From an uncultured Polaribacter sp. (GTDB taxonomy: Bacteria > Bacteroidota > Bacteroidia > Flavobacteriales > Flavobacteriaceae), in the NCBI RefSeq assembly GCF_947497125.1, contig NZ_CANMFI010000002.1, positions 350,748 through 414,747 of the forward strand: 64,000 nucleotides of DNA, in the 5' to 3' direction. The notes below the pieces were generated by a model. That model did not search any database. It was given only the letters and a program-made list of their open reading frames with translations, and had not been told where the DNA came from. This document shows, piece after piece, positions 26,507-35,142 of this stretch (its first letter is position 1; each line of letters begins with the position of its first letter). The position numbers were made by a program, and so were the translations under genes.

Positions 26507-28039
26507 TTAATTTTCATTTTTTTGAATGGCATTTTCTATTCTAGCGATTGTATTTTCTTTTCCAATTATTTCTATAATATCAAATAAATGTGGCCCTGCT
26601 AATTTACCAACTAAGCTAATTCTTAGTGGTTGCATTATTTTACCAAAACCAATTTCATTATTTGTTATCCACTCTTTAATTTCTTTTTCAGTATTTTCTG
26701 AGGTATAATTTTCTATAGATTTTAATACTGTTACTAATTTATTCATTAGTTCTGTAGTACCTTCTTTCCAATTTTTTTTAATTGCTTTTGCATCATATTC
26801 AATCGGATTGTTAAAAAAGTATTCTGTTAAATCCCATAAATCTGCCACAAATACAGCTCTTTCTTTAACTAATGCAACTATCTTCTGTATTTTTTCTTCT
26901 TGATGTTCTACTGCAATTCCTTTTTCTTTTAAAATAGGTAAAAATAATGCTGTTATTTCTTTATCGCTTTTGGTTTGCATGTATTGTTGCTGAAACCAAT
27001 TTGTTTTATCTACATTAAATTTTGCTCCAGACTTACTTACTCTTTTCAATTCAAATTGTTCAATCAATTCTTCTAATGAAAATATTTCTTGTTCTGTACC
27101 AGGATTCCAACCTAAAAAAGCAAGCATATTTATAAAAGCATCCGCAAAATATCCATCTTCTTTATACCCTCTTGATGTTTCTTTAGATTCTTCATTTATA
27201 TATTGTAACGGAAACACAGGGAAACCTAATTTATCTCCATCTCTTTTGCTTAATTTTCCTTTTCCAACTGGTTTAAGTAACAGCGGTAAATGCGCAAATT
27301 TTGGTGCTTCCCATTCAAATGCTTTGTACAATAAAATATGTAGCGCCATCGATGGCAACCATTCTTCACCTCTTATTACATGACTTATTTTCATCAAATG
27401 ATCATCAACAATATTTGCTAAATGATAGGTTGGCATTCCATCTGCCTTAAAAAGTATCTTATCATCTAGAGTATTTGTGTCTATGTTTATATTACCTCTA
27501 ATCTCATCTGTCATGTTTAGAGTTTCGTCTTTCGGACTCTTAAAACGAATTACATAATGCTCACCAGATTTTAACTTATTTTCTACTTCTTCTTTACTTA
27601 AAACTAAAGAATTAACCAAACTCCCTTTCTCTCTATTATGCCAATTGTAAATAAAAGTTTTTCCTTCAGCCTCATGTCCTTTTCTGTGTGCATCTAATTG
27701 TTCAGAAGTATCAAAAGCATAATACGCCCAACCTGTTTCAATAAGTTTGTCTGCATATTCTTTATATATTTCTTTGCGTTCAGATTGTCTGTAAGGTCCA
27801 AATTTTTCATTTTTTCCTGGTCCTTCATCAAAAGGAATATTACACCATTCTAACGCATCAATAATATATTTTTCTGCGTTTGCTACATATCTATTTTGAT
27901 CTGTATCTTCAATACGCAACACAAAAGTACCGTTGTGTTTTTTTGCAAATAAATAATTATACAATGCTGTTCTTACTCCACCAATATGAAGTGGTCCTGT
28001 TGGGCTAGGTGCAAAACGTACACGAATGTTAGATTCCAT
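26507..28039 (-). CDS. gltX: Glutamate-tRNA ligase
   Basis: A 510-residue class I aminoacyl-tRNA synthetase charging tRNA-Glu. The HIGH-type motif is FAPSPTGPLHIGGVRTALYN (about 9-28), and the KMSKS-type motif is GKGKLSKRDGD (about 257-267). The length and the helical anticodon-binding C-terminal part are normal for the Bacteroidota enzyme. TATATTTG on the same strand lies 19 bases before the ATG. Confidence 0.97.
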   Translation of the reverse strand: MESNIRVRFAPSPTGPLHIGGVRTALYNYLFAKKHNGTFVLRIEDTDQNRYVANAEKYIIDALEWCNIPFDEGPGKNEKFGPYRQSERKEIYKEYADKLIETGWAYYAFDTSEQLDAHRKGHEAEGKTFIYNWHNREKGSLVNSLVLSKEEVENKLKSGEHYVIRFKSPKDETLNMTDEIRGNINIDTNTLDDKILFKADGMPTYHLANIVDDHLMKISHVIRGEEWLPSMALHILLYKAFEWEAPKFAHLPLLLKPVGKGKLSKRDGDKLGFPVFPLQYINEESKETSRGYKEDGYFADAFINMLAFLGWNPGTEQEIFSLEELIEQFELKRVSKSGAKFNVDKTNWFQQQYMQTKSDKEITALFLPILKEKGIAVEHQEEKIQKIVALVKERAVFVADLWDLTEYFFNNPIEYDAKAIKKNWKEGTTELMNKLVTVLKSIENYTSENTEKEIKEWITNNEIGFGKIMQPLRISLVGKLAGPHLFDIIEIIGKENTIARIENAIQKNEN

Positions 28040-28058
28040 TTTTTTCTGTTTAATGCTG

Positions 28059-28066
28059 CAAATATA
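28059..28066 (-). promoter_or_regulatory. -7 promoter element of gltX
   Basis: TATATTTG on the minus strand, 19 bases before the gltX ATG, is a full match to TANNTTTG. Confidence 0.5.
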
Positions 28067-28204
28067 GTTTTTATAAGAGATATTTTTACTTCACTATTTT
28101 AAAATTATTTTATATCATTTTTTGGTTCTTCCTTTTTTGCGACTGTTTTTTTTAGTTTCGATGTTTTTACATTCTCTTTGATTACCTTTGTAGAAATTTT
28201 TTTT

Positions 28205-28618
28205 ATGATTATTTTTAATTATGAAACAACCTTTAGTTTATCTTATGAAGAGAAACTTCAATCATGGATTTCTTCAACTATTTTAGACAAAGGTTTTAAG
28301 TTAGGGGAGATCAATTTTATTTTTTGTGATGATGTGTATCTTCATAAATTAAACGTTGAATTTCTACAACATGATACCTTGACTGATGTTATTAGTTTTG
28401 ATAATACATTGGGATCTTTAATCGCTGGCGATATTTTTATCTCTATAGATCGAATTAAAGAAAATGCAATCGATTTTAAGACTAGCTTTAACAATGAGTT
28501 ACATCGTGTAATGATACATGGTGTTTTACATTTTTTAGGTTTTAAAGATAAATTACCGTCTGATAAATCTCTTATGACAGAAGCAGAAAACAATGCTTTA
28601 AAGTTGTTAAATATCTAA
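28205..28618 (+). CDS. ybeY: rRNA maturation factor / endoribonuclease YbeY
   Basis: A protein of 137 residues from the ATG at 28205; the longer frame from 28178 begins with a TTG and adds nine poorly conserved residues. YbeY is a metal-dependent RNase in 16S rRNA 3' maturation and 70S quality control. The metal site reads HRVMIHGVLHFLGFKDK (about 103-119): two histidines of the usual HxxxHxxxxxH are present, but the third is replaced in a GFKDK context. I recall similar Bacteroidota homologues, so this is probably a phylum variant rather than a damaged gene. It is encoded just upstream of parS and mnmG. Confidence 0.92.
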   Translation: MIIFNYETTFSLSYEEKLQSWISSTILDKGFKLGEINFIFCDDVYLHKLNVEFLQHDTLTDVISFDNTLGSLIAGDIFISIDRIKENAIDFKTSFNNELHRVMIHGVLHFLGFKDKLPSDKSLMTEAENNALKLLNI

Positions 28619-28639
28619 TAATCAATTAATTAAATATTA

Positions 28640-28655
28640 TGTTTCACGTGAAACA
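28640..28655. other. parS: parS centromere-like site (ParB binding)
   Basis: TGTTTCACGTGAAACA is a perfect 16-bp palindrome that matches the bacterial parS consensus TGTTNCACGTGAAACA. It lies between ybeY and mnmG, 7 bases before the mnmG ATG. parS sites are bound by ParB to segregate the origin region and normally cluster near oriC. Confidence 0.88.
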
Positions 28656-28662
28656 ATAACAT

Positions 28663-30540
28663 ATGAGTTTATTTTCTACAACATACGATGTAATAGTAGT
28701 TGGTGGTGGTCACGCTGGTAGTGAAGCTGCTGCTGCAAGTGCAAACATGGGTGCGCACACCTTATTAATTACCATGAATTTACAAAACATCGCCCAGATG
28801 AGTTGTAACCCAGCAATGGGTGGTATCGCTAAAGGGCAGATTGTAAGAGAAATTGACGCCTTAGGTGGTTATAGTGCAATTGTAACAGATAAAACTGCTA
28901 TTCAGTTTAAGATGTTAAACAAGTCTAAGGGTCCTGCAATGTGGAGTCCAAGAGCACAGTCTGATAGAATGCAGTTTGCAGAGTGTTGGAGAACGTTATT
29001 AGAAGAAACTAAAAATGTAGATTTTTATCAAGATTCTGTAATTGATTTATTGTTTGAAGGAGATTCAATTGTTGGTGTAAAAACAGCATTGGGATTAGAA
29101 ATAAAATCTAAAACTGTGATCATTACAGCAGGTACTTTTTTAAATGGATTGATTCATATTGGTGATAAAAGTTTTGGTGGAGGTAGAGCAGGAGAAAGTG
29201 CTTCAAAAGGAATTACCGAAGCATTGGTAGAAAAAGGTTTTGAATCTGGTAGAATGAAAACCGGAACACCGCCAAGGGTAGATGGAAGGTCTTTAGATTA
29301 TTCTAAAATGATTGAACAGCCAGGTGATGAAATCACAGAAAAATTTTCTTATTTACCACTTACAACAACATTACAAAAACAACGCTCTTGTTGGTTAACA
29401 TATACCAATAAAAAAGTGCATGATTTGTTGCGCGAGGGCTTTGATCGTTCTCCGATGTTTAATGGTAGAATAAAATCTACTGGGCCAAGATATTGCCCTT
29501 CTGTTGAAGATAAAATAGATCGTTTTGCAACCAAAGAAAGACATCAAGTTTTTGTTGAGCCAGAAGGTTGGACAACCGTAGAAATGTATGTAAATGGTTT
29601 TTCTACTTCTTTACCAGAAGATATTCAAGACAAAGCAATTCGTGCAATTGATGGTTTTGAAAACGTTAAGTTTTTACGTTATGGGTACGCTATTGAATAT
29701 GATTATTTTCCGCCAACACAATTAACGCATTCTTTAGAAACAAAGCTGATAAAGAATTTGTTTTTTGCTGGTCAGATTAACGGAACAACAGGTTATGAAG
29801 AAGCTGCTGCACAAGGTTTAATGGCGGGTGTAAACGCTGCGTTAAAAGTGCAAGAAAAAGAACCGTTTATCTTAAAAAGAAACGAAGCTTACATTGGTGT
29901 ATTAATAGATGATTTAATTACAAAAGGTACAGAAGAGCCTTACAGAATGTTTACTTCTAGAGCAGAATATAGAACTCTTTTAAGACAAGATAATGCAGAT
30001 TTAAGGTTAACTCCGTTGGCTTATAAATTAGGTTTGGCATCAAAAGAGCGTTTAGATAGAGTAATAGAAAAACAAGAAAAAGCAGATTTGTTAATTGACT
30101 TTTTACAAAAAACCAGTGTTAAGCAAGAAGAAATAAATCCTATTTTAGAGGCTAAAAATTTGTCTTTAATTACGCAGTCTATGAAACTCTATAAGATTGC
30201 TGCAAGACCACAATTAGACTTTTCTGATTTTAAAAACATAGCTAAATTAAATGCTTTTCTTACAGATAATTCTATCGATAAAGAAATGATAGAGCAAGCT
30301 GTTATTCATTTAAAATATGCTGGATATATCGAAAAAGAAAAGAACAATGCAGACAAGTTAAACCGATTAGAAAACGTTACAATACCGTCTACATTTAATT
30401 ATGATAAAGTGAAGTCTTTGTCATTTGAAGCGAGAGAAAAACTAAGTAAAATTCAGCCAACTTCTATTTCACAAGCAAGTAGAATAAGCGGAGTTTCACC
30501 AAGTGATATTTCTGTTTTGTTGGTGTATATGGGTAGATAA
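28663..30540 (+). CDS. mnmG: tRNA uridine-5-carboxymethylaminomethyl synthesis enzyme MnmG
   Basis: A 625-residue FAD enzyme (GidA). With MnmE it installs the carboxymethylaminomethyl group on U34 of several tRNAs. The FAD-binding Rossmann motif is VIVVGGGHAGSEAAAASANMG (about 11-31). The family signatures SCNPAMGGIAKGQIVREIDA (about 47-66) and GTPPRVDGRS (about 205) are intact, and the C-terminal region ends with SRISGVSPSDISVLLVY. It is flanked by two ParB-site palindromes. MnmE is not in this window. Confidence 0.97.
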   Translation: MSLFSTTYDVIVVGGGHAGSEAAAASANMGAHTLLITMNLQNIAQMSCNPAMGGIAKGQIVREIDALGGYSAIVTDKTAIQFKMLNKSKGPAMWSPRAQSDRMQFAECWRTLLEETKNVDFYQDSVIDLLFEGDSIVGVKTALGLEIKSKTVIITAGTFLNGLIHIGDKSFGGGRAGESASKGITEALVEKGFESGRMKTGTPPRVDGRSLDYSKMIEQPGDEITEKFSYLPLTTTLQKQRSCWLTYTNKKVHDLLREGFDRSPMFNGRIKSTGPRYCPSVEDKIDRFATKERHQVFVEPEGWTTVEMYVNGFSTSLPEDIQDKAIRAIDGFENVKFLRYGYAIEYDYFPPTQLTHSLETKLIKNLFFAGQINGTTGYEEAAAQGLMAGVNAALKVQEKEPFILKRNEAYIGVLIDDLITKGTEEPYRMFTSRAEYRTLLRQDNADLRLTPLAYKLGLASKERLDRVIEKQEKADLLIDFLQKTSVKQEEINPILEAKNLSLITQSMKLYKIAARPQLDFSDFKNIAKLNAFLTDNSIDKEMIEQAVIHLKYAGYIEKEKNNADKLNRLENVTIPSTFNYDKVKSLSFEAREKLSKIQPTSISQASRISGVSPSDISVLLVYMGR

Positions 30541-30593
30541 ATCTCAGAACATTTATTTACTTTTTATCGTTAATTTGGTTCTTTAAAAAAAGA

Positions 30594-30609
30594 TGTTCCT
30601 CGTGGAACA
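30594..30609. other. parS: Second, near-palindromic parS site
   Basis: TGTTCCTCGTGGAACA differs by one base (T at position 7) from the perfect palindrome TGTTCCACGTGGAACA, a known parS variant form. It lies in the gap between mnmG and the next gene, 20 bases before its ATG, 1.95 kb from the first site. Confidence 0.62.
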
Positions 30610-30629
30610 ATCTAAAAAATAATAAATTT

Positions 30630-31487
30630 ATGAATAGTAAAAATGAGCTTTATAGCAACTTAAAGCCTTTTTTAAATTGTAAAGATTTTACGGTTTCTGG
30701 AGAGTCTTACAAGGTGATGAAAAACCAAGAATTTGAGATGTTGGTTACAACACCAATTCCTGAAAATTTAGAAAAATATTACAAAAGCGAAGCGTATATA
30801 TCTCACACAGATGCAAAGAAAACGTTGTTAGATAAAGTATATCAAAAAGTAAGAAATTACACACTTCAAAAAAAACTACAACTAATAAATTCTTTCAATT
30901 CAGAACAAAATACATTATTAGATATTGGTGCCGGAACCGGAGATTTTTTAGCGACTTGTCTCCAAAATAATTGGAAGGTGTTTGGTGTAGAACCTAATTT
31001 AGAAGCAAGAAATATTGCCAAAGAAAAAAATGTTTTTTTGCAAGAAAAGATTGATTTTTTTACAGAAAACAAATTTGATGTAATTACTTTGTGGCATGTT
31101 TTAGAACACGTAGAAAATTTAGAAGAGTACATTTATAAATTAAAAAGCTTGTTAAAAGAAAACGGAACACTGGTAATTGCGGTGCCTAATTTTAAAAGTT
31201 ACGATGCAACTTATTATAAAGAATTTTGGGCTGCTTTTGATGTGCCAAGACACCTTTGGCATTTCTCTCAAAATAGTATTCATAAATTATTTTCAAAGGT
31301 TTCTATGACGGTTGTAAATACCCTTCCAATGAAATTTGATGCTTATTATGTTTCTCTTTTAAGTGAAAAATATAAAAAAGGGAAAATGAATGTTTTTAAC
31401 TCTTTTTGGATAGGATTTTTATCCAACTTAAAAGCAAGACAATCTTCTGAGTATTCTTCGCTAATTTATGTGCTTAAAAACAAGTAA
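30630..31487 (+). CDS. Class I SAM-dependent methyltransferase
   Basis: A 285-residue protein. Motif I of the SAM-binding fold is LLDIGAGTGDFLATCLQNN (about 92-110), the acidic loop is VFGVEPN, and the post-I/motif II stretch FDVITLWHVLEHVENLEEYI is the Methyltransf_23/UbiG-like pattern. It then has the LVIAVPNFKSYDA and DVPRHLWHFS segments seen in cell-envelope or sugar-modifying methyltransferases. The substrate is unknown. It lies downstream of mnmG and is followed by a strong terminator. Confidence 0.9.
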   Translation: MNSKNELYSNLKPFLNCKDFTVSGESYKVMKNQEFEMLVTTPIPENLEKYYKSEAYISHTDAKKTLLDKVYQKVRNYTLQKKLQLINSFNSEQNTLLDIGAGTGDFLATCLQNNWKVFGVEPNLEARNIAKEKNVFLQEKIDFFTENKFDVITLWHVLEHVENLEEYIYKLKSLLKENGTLVIAVPNFKSYDATYYKEFWAAFDVPRHLWHFSQNSIHKLFSKVSMTVVNTLPMKFDAYYVSLLSEKYKKGKMNVFNSFWIGFLSNLKARQSSEYSSLIYVLKNK

Positions 31488-31554
31488 TTTCAATTTTAAA
31501 AGCTGTTTTATTTAAAGAAAAAATAAAAACACCGAATTGTATTAGCAAAACCTA

Positions 31555-31590
31555 AAAAGCTCTTAAAACGTCTGTTTTAAGAGCTTTTTT
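31555..31590. terminator. Bidirectional intrinsic terminator
   Basis: A perfect 15-bp stem (31555-31569 and 31574-31588) with a 4-base GTCT loop. It is flanked by a T-run on the plus side and an A-run on the other, placed between the convergent methyltransferase and DoxX genes. Confidence 0.9.
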
Positions 31591-31630
31591 AATAAGTTAA
31601 ACTTATAGCTTTTTTAAATTTTAATAGATT

Positions 31631-32029
31631 TTAGTTATTTAATAAATACAGCCCAAGTATTGTAACAATAAAATAGACCGTTAAAGACATCGCACCTGCA
31701 TAATCTTTTGCTAAACGTTGCCCTATTAATAAAAAGATTAAAGTTACCGCAGAAAGCTCAATTCCTAAAATTGCCATTTCTTTTACTTCTGATGTGTATA
31801 ATTGATAAACTCCTACAATCATTAAAATACTTGCTAGCATTTCTACAACTAAAATAATTACCAATAAAAACGGAACGCTATTTTTTAGAGGAGAGTTTTT
31901 AAAATGTTCCTTTATAAAAGAGACATTTCCTTTCCAGTCTAAAATTTTGTCTATACCAGATTGTAAAAAAGTGACAATTAAAAAGAGCAACGTTAATAAT
32001 TCTGCTGGGTAATTAGAAAATAGTTTCAT
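31631..32029 (-). CDS. DoxX-family inner-membrane protein
   Basis: A 132-residue protein with four membrane helices (about 9-25, 50-75, 80-103 and 108-130). The FLQSGIDKILDWKGNVSFIKEHF segment after the first helix is the DoxX-family start. Function in Bacteroidota is unclear; relatives are linked to redox or quinone metabolism. The gene lies 20 bases downstream of the SerA-like dehydrogenase on the same strand, so it is probably the second gene of that operon. Confidence 0.87.
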   Translation of the reverse strand: MKLFSNYPAELLTLLFLIVTFLQSGIDKILDWKGNVSFIKEHFKNSPLKNSVPFLLVIILVVEMLASILMIVGVYQLYTSEVKEMAILGIELSAVTLIFLLIGQRLAKDYAGAMSLTVYFIVTILGLYLLNN

Positions 32030-32049
32030 AAAATGTGCTTAAATAAAGG

Positions 32050-33009
32050 TTAAGAATAAAATGTATTTTTAATTTTATCTACAATGGTTTGTGCTAATTT
32101 TTCTTTACTCTCAAGCGTCCAACCAGCAACATGAGGTGTTAATAAAACCTTTTCTGAACTGATTAAATATTCAAACGCCTCTGGCATGTTCTTTTGTATG
32201 TCTGTTTTATCAGATTTAAATAAGTTTTCAAAAGAGGCTTTTTCGTATTCTAAAACATCCAAACCAGCACCTAAAATTTTACCAATTTTTAGTGCTGAAA
32301 CCAAATCTTTAGTAACCACAGATTTGCCGCGTGCCGTATTTATCAACCAAAAATTCTTTTTAAAATCATTGATAAAAGTGCTATTTACCATGTTTATTGT
32401 AAGTGCTGTCTCTGGGGTATGCAAACTTAAAACATCACTTTTTTCTTGCAGTTCTTTTAATGAAACTTGTTTACAATTTTCATCAGAAACACCTTCTTTT
32501 ATGTCATAACAAAGCACTTCAACATCAAAACCACGTAATTTTTTAGCGAAAGATTTACCCATATTTCCGTAGCCAATCAAACCGACTGTTTTTCCGTCTA
32601 GTTCAATTCCGCGGTTTTCTTCGCGAAGCCATTTTCCGTTTCTAACCTCTTTGTCTGCTTTGTTTAGTTTGTTAAACAGTGATAAAAGCATGCCTAAAGA
32701 ATGTTCCCCAACAGCGTTTCTGTTTCCTTCCGGAGCGGCAATTAAAGCAATATTTTTACTTTCTGCATAAGCGCAATCAATATTTTCTAGCCCTGCACCT
32801 ACTCGTCCAATAAACTTTAATTGTTTGCCTTTGTCTAAGAATTGTTTGTCAATTGCAAAACGACTTCTAATAATAATTCCGTCATATAAATGAATTTTCG
32901 CTTCAATTTCTTCTTTTGAAGAGGTATAGTCTTCATCATTAGTAAAACCTAATTCTTTTAACTGACTAATTAAAAGCGGGTGGTTGCTGTCTAAGTGTAG
33001 AATTTTCAT
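32050..33009 (-). CDS. serA: D-2-hydroxyacid dehydrogenase, SerA-like
   Basis: A 319-residue NAD-dependent dehydrogenase of the D-isomer-specific family, probably 3-phosphoglycerate dehydrogenase for serine synthesis. The Rossmann motif is VGLIGYGNMGKSFAKKL (about 144-160). The catalytic residues lie in INTARGKSVV (Arg, about 222-231), GLDVLEYEKA (Glu) and LLTPHVAGWT (His, about 291-300). It lacks the C-terminal ACT domain of long SerA types. The substrate assignment is by similarity; another 2-hydroxyacid is possible. It is followed by DoxX. Confidence 0.82.
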   Translation of the reverse strand: MKILHLDSNHPLLISQLKELGFTNDEDYTSSKEEIEAKIHLYDGIIIRSRFAIDKQFLDKGKQLKFIGRVGAGLENIDCAYAESKNIALIAAPEGNRNAVGEHSLGMLLSLFNKLNKADKEVRNGKWLREENRGIELDGKTVGLIGYGNMGKSFAKKLRGFDVEVLCYDIKEGVSDENCKQVSLKELQEKSDVLSLHTPETALTINMVNSTFINDFKKNFWLINTARGKSVVTKDLVSALKIGKILGAGLDVLEYEKASFENLFKSDKTDIQKNMPEAFEYLISSEKVLLTPHVAGWTLESKEKLAQTIVDKIKNTFYS

Positions 33010-33144
33010 TGCTAATTGGTTGATCTCTAAACGGTTTGCTTTTTACAGTAAAAGTAAACTTAAAAAAAAATTAAAACACTGATATTAATATAGTTACGTA
33101 AATATAAATTACTTAATTTATCAATTTTGTCTTAAAAACACGAT

Positions 33145-33963
33145 TTAATATTGCTCTTTTTCATTAGGGAAATCGCCAGACTTTACATCTGAAATATAAT
33201 TTTCAAAAGCACCGGTCATTTCTTTGTATAAGTCTAAATACCTTCTTAAAAAACGAGGGTGAAACTCGTGTGTCATACCAATCATATCATGCGTTACAAG
33301 CACTTGGCCATCAACACCGTTTCCTGCGCCAATACCAATTACAGGAATGCTAATTGCTTCTGCAACTCTTTGTGCTAATTTTGCAGGTACTTTTTCTAAA
33401 ACCAACGCAAAACAACCAATTCTTTCTAACATTAAAGCATCTTCCATTAATTTTTCTGCTTCCTCTTCTTCTTTTGCTCTAACGGTATATGTACCAAATT
33501 TATAGATAGATTGCGGTGTTAAACCCAAATGACCCATTACCGGAATTCCGGCATTTAAAATTCGTTTTATAGACTCTTTTACTTCTTTACCACCTTCTAA
33601 TTTTATAGAATGACCGCCAGATTCTTTCATAATTCTAATTGCAGATCGCAAGGCTTCTTTTGGGTCAGATTGGTAGCTTCCAAAAGGTAAATCAACTACA
33701 ACCAAACAACGGTCTATAGCTCTAACAACAGAGCTTGCGTGGTAAATCATCTGATCTAATGTAATTGGTAAAGTCGTCTCATGACCAGCCATAACATTCG
33801 ATGCAGAATCGCCCACCAATAAAACATCAATACCAGCACTGTCTAATATTTTTGCCATGGTAAAATCGTATGCGGTTAACATCGAAATCTTTTCTTTGTT
33901 GGCCTTCATTTCTACCAAAGATTTTACAGTAACTCTTTTGTATTCTTTTTTTGCTACAGACAT
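33145..33963 (-). CDS. panB: 3-methyl-2-oxobutanoate hydroxymethyltransferase
   Basis: A 272-residue PanB. It transfers a hydroxymethyl group from methylenetetrahydrofolate to ketoisovalerate in pantothenate and CoA synthesis. Family motifs are [19 protein letters not shown] (about 28-46), [19 protein letters not shown] with the metal-ligand Asp (about 48-66), SIKLEGG (about 118) and [20 protein letters not shown] (about 204-223). It is alone on its strand, divergent from the ECF sigma gene. panC is not in the window. Confidence 0.96.
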   Translation of the reverse strand: MSVAKKEYKRVTVKSLVEMKANKEKISMLTAYDFTMAKILDSAGIDVLLVGDSASNVMAGHETTLPITLDQMIYHASSVVRAIDRCLVVVDLPFGSYQSDPKEALRSAIRIMKESGGHSIKLEGGKEVKESIKRILNAGIPVMGHLGLTPQSIYKFGTYTVRAKEEEEAEKLMEDALMLERIGCFALVLEKVPAKLAQRVAEAISIPVIGIGAGNGVDGQVLVTHDMIGMTHEFHPRFLRRYLDLYKEMTGAFENYISDVKSGDFPNEKEQY

Positions 33964-34132
33964 TTATTTTAATTTTAAAATCGTTGTAAATGTAAGAAAA
34001 AGCAGTTAAAATAAGTTCTTGATAATAAGAGTTGTTTTACAATAGCCTTTTTTTGAATGCTTAATAATTTTATTGACTATCATTATTTAAACAAACTAAG
34101 TTTAGCGATTATTAAAAAGTGTAAAATTGATG

Positions 34133-34140
34133 TATCTTTG
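34133..34140 (+). promoter_or_regulatory. -7 promoter element of the ECF sigma gene
   Basis: TATCTTTG matches TANNTTTG, 17 bases before the ATG at 34158. This suggests transcription by the housekeeping sigma rather than only auto-activation. Confidence 0.5.
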
Positions 34141-34157
34141 TTTCTTTTGATAGAATA

Positions 34158-34721
34158 ATGGAAACTAAAGTAGTGTTAGATACCGATAAATGGATTGATA
34201 ATTATGCAGATTACCTGTATAATTATACAATTGTACGTGTAAATGACAGCGATTTAGCAAAAGATATTGTACAAGACACATTTTTTGCTGGATTAAAATC
34301 GGCTAAGAATTTTGAAGGAAAATCTTCAGAAAGAACTTGGTTGGTGTCTATCTTAAAGAGAAAAATTATAGACTATTACAGAAAAATAAACTCTAAAAAA
34401 GGCCAAGCTGAAGTTCGAATGAATTTTTACAGCGACGGAGACAATGAAGGAGATTGGATTGAAGAAAGAGTACCACAAACTTGGGAAAATGAAGCAGAAA
34501 AATCCATAGAAAATAAAGAACTAAAACAACAATTAGCTTCTTGTATAGCGGCATTGCCAGAAAAATACAGATTGGTTTTTACCATGAAAACGATACAAGA
34601 TTTTGATACAGAGGAAGTTTGTAATGAATTAGAAATTTCTGCGTCTAATATGTGGGTCTTAATTCATAGAGCAAGAACTCAATTAAGAAAATGTATGGAG
34701 GATAATTGGTTTAATAGTTAA
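34158..34721 (+). CDS. ECF sigma-70 family RNA polymerase sigma factor
   Basis: A 187-residue protein. Sigma region 2 (about 12-82) carries NDSDLAKDIVQDTFFAGLKS and the -10-reading helix SERTWLVSILKRKIIDYYRK. Region 4 (about 125-183) has ALPEKYRLVFTMKTIQDFDTEEVCNELEISASNMWVLIHRART with the helix-turn-helix. An acidic insert, NFYSDGDNEGDWIEER, sits between the two. It would redirect RNA polymerase to a stress or envelope regulon. It is followed 3 bases later by a small zinc-finger gene, most likely its anti-sigma or modulator. Confidence 0.94.
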   Translation: METKVVLDTDKWIDNYADYLYNYTIVRVNDSDLAKDIVQDTFFAGLKSAKNFEGKSSERTWLVSILKRKIIDYYRKINSKKGQAEVRMNFYSDGDNEGDWIEERVPQTWENEAEKSIENKELKQQLASCIAALPEKYRLVFTMKTIQDFDTEEVCNELEISASNMWVLIHRARTQLRKCMEDNWFNS

Positions 34722-34724
34722 AAG

Positions 34725-34988
34725 ATGTTTAAAAATTTAAAAATTACTTGTGATGAAGCTACAACTATCTGTGATAAAAACCAGTACGGAGAAGCTACAT
34801 TTTATGAAAAACTAACGCTTAACATTCATTTTATAAAGTGTAAAGTTTGTTTTTTGTACACCAAACAGAACAATACATTGTCTAAAATTTTAAAACATCA
34901 AGCTAAAGATTGTAAAGGAAAATCGTTTACTTTGCAAAACGAAGAAAAAGAAATTTTAAAAAAGAAGTTAAAACAGACCGATATATAA
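34725..34988 (+). CDS. Small ZAS-like zinc-finger protein, candidate soluble anti-sigma factor
   Basis: An 87-residue Lys-rich protein encoded 3 bases after the ECF sigma gene. It contains H-x3-C-x2-C (HFIKCKVC, about residues 35-42), the metal-binding core of zinc-containing anti-sigma domains, preceded by two cysteines (TCDEATTICDK, about 9-19). There is no membrane helix, unlike most ZAS anti-sigma factors. From the pairing and the motif I infer a soluble anti-sigma factor for the preceding ECF. It could also be a co-factor of other function. Confidence 0.75.
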   Translation: MFKNLKITCDEATTICDKNQYGEATFYEKLTLNIHFIKCKVCFLYTKQNNTLSKILKHQAKDCKGKSFTLQNEEKEILKKKLKQTDI

Positions 34989-34996
34989 AGAACTTT

Positions 34997-35022
34997 TCGT
35001 GATTTTCTGAAAATCACATTTT
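34997..35022 (+). terminator. Possible terminator after the sigma/anti-sigma pair
   Basis: An 8-bp stem GTGATTTT/AAAATCAC with a 3-base loop (34997-35015), followed by a T-rich stretch, 9 bases after the stop. Confidence 0.5.
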
Positions 35023-35041
35023 TTGATTTTTTGTTAGATTG

Positions 35042-35076
35042 AAACGGAATTTATAGAAATATAGATTCCGTTTTTT
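35042..35076 (+). terminator. Intrinsic terminator after the sigma/anti-sigma operon
   Basis: A 9-bp stem AAACGGAAT/ATTCCGTTT (35042-35050 and 35065-35073) with a 14-base loop and six Ts at 35071-35076. Confidence 0.7.
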
Positions 35077-35114
35077 GTATTTTTGAACAATAACTATTCA
35101 CAAACATTTTTATA

Positions 35115-35122
35115 TAATTTTG
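35115..35122 (+). promoter_or_regulatory. -7 promoter element of the O-methyltransferase gene
   Basis: TAATTTTG matches TANNTTTG, 20 bases before the ATG at 35143. Confidence 0.45.
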
Positions 35123-35142
35123 TTTGTACACAATTATAAAGC

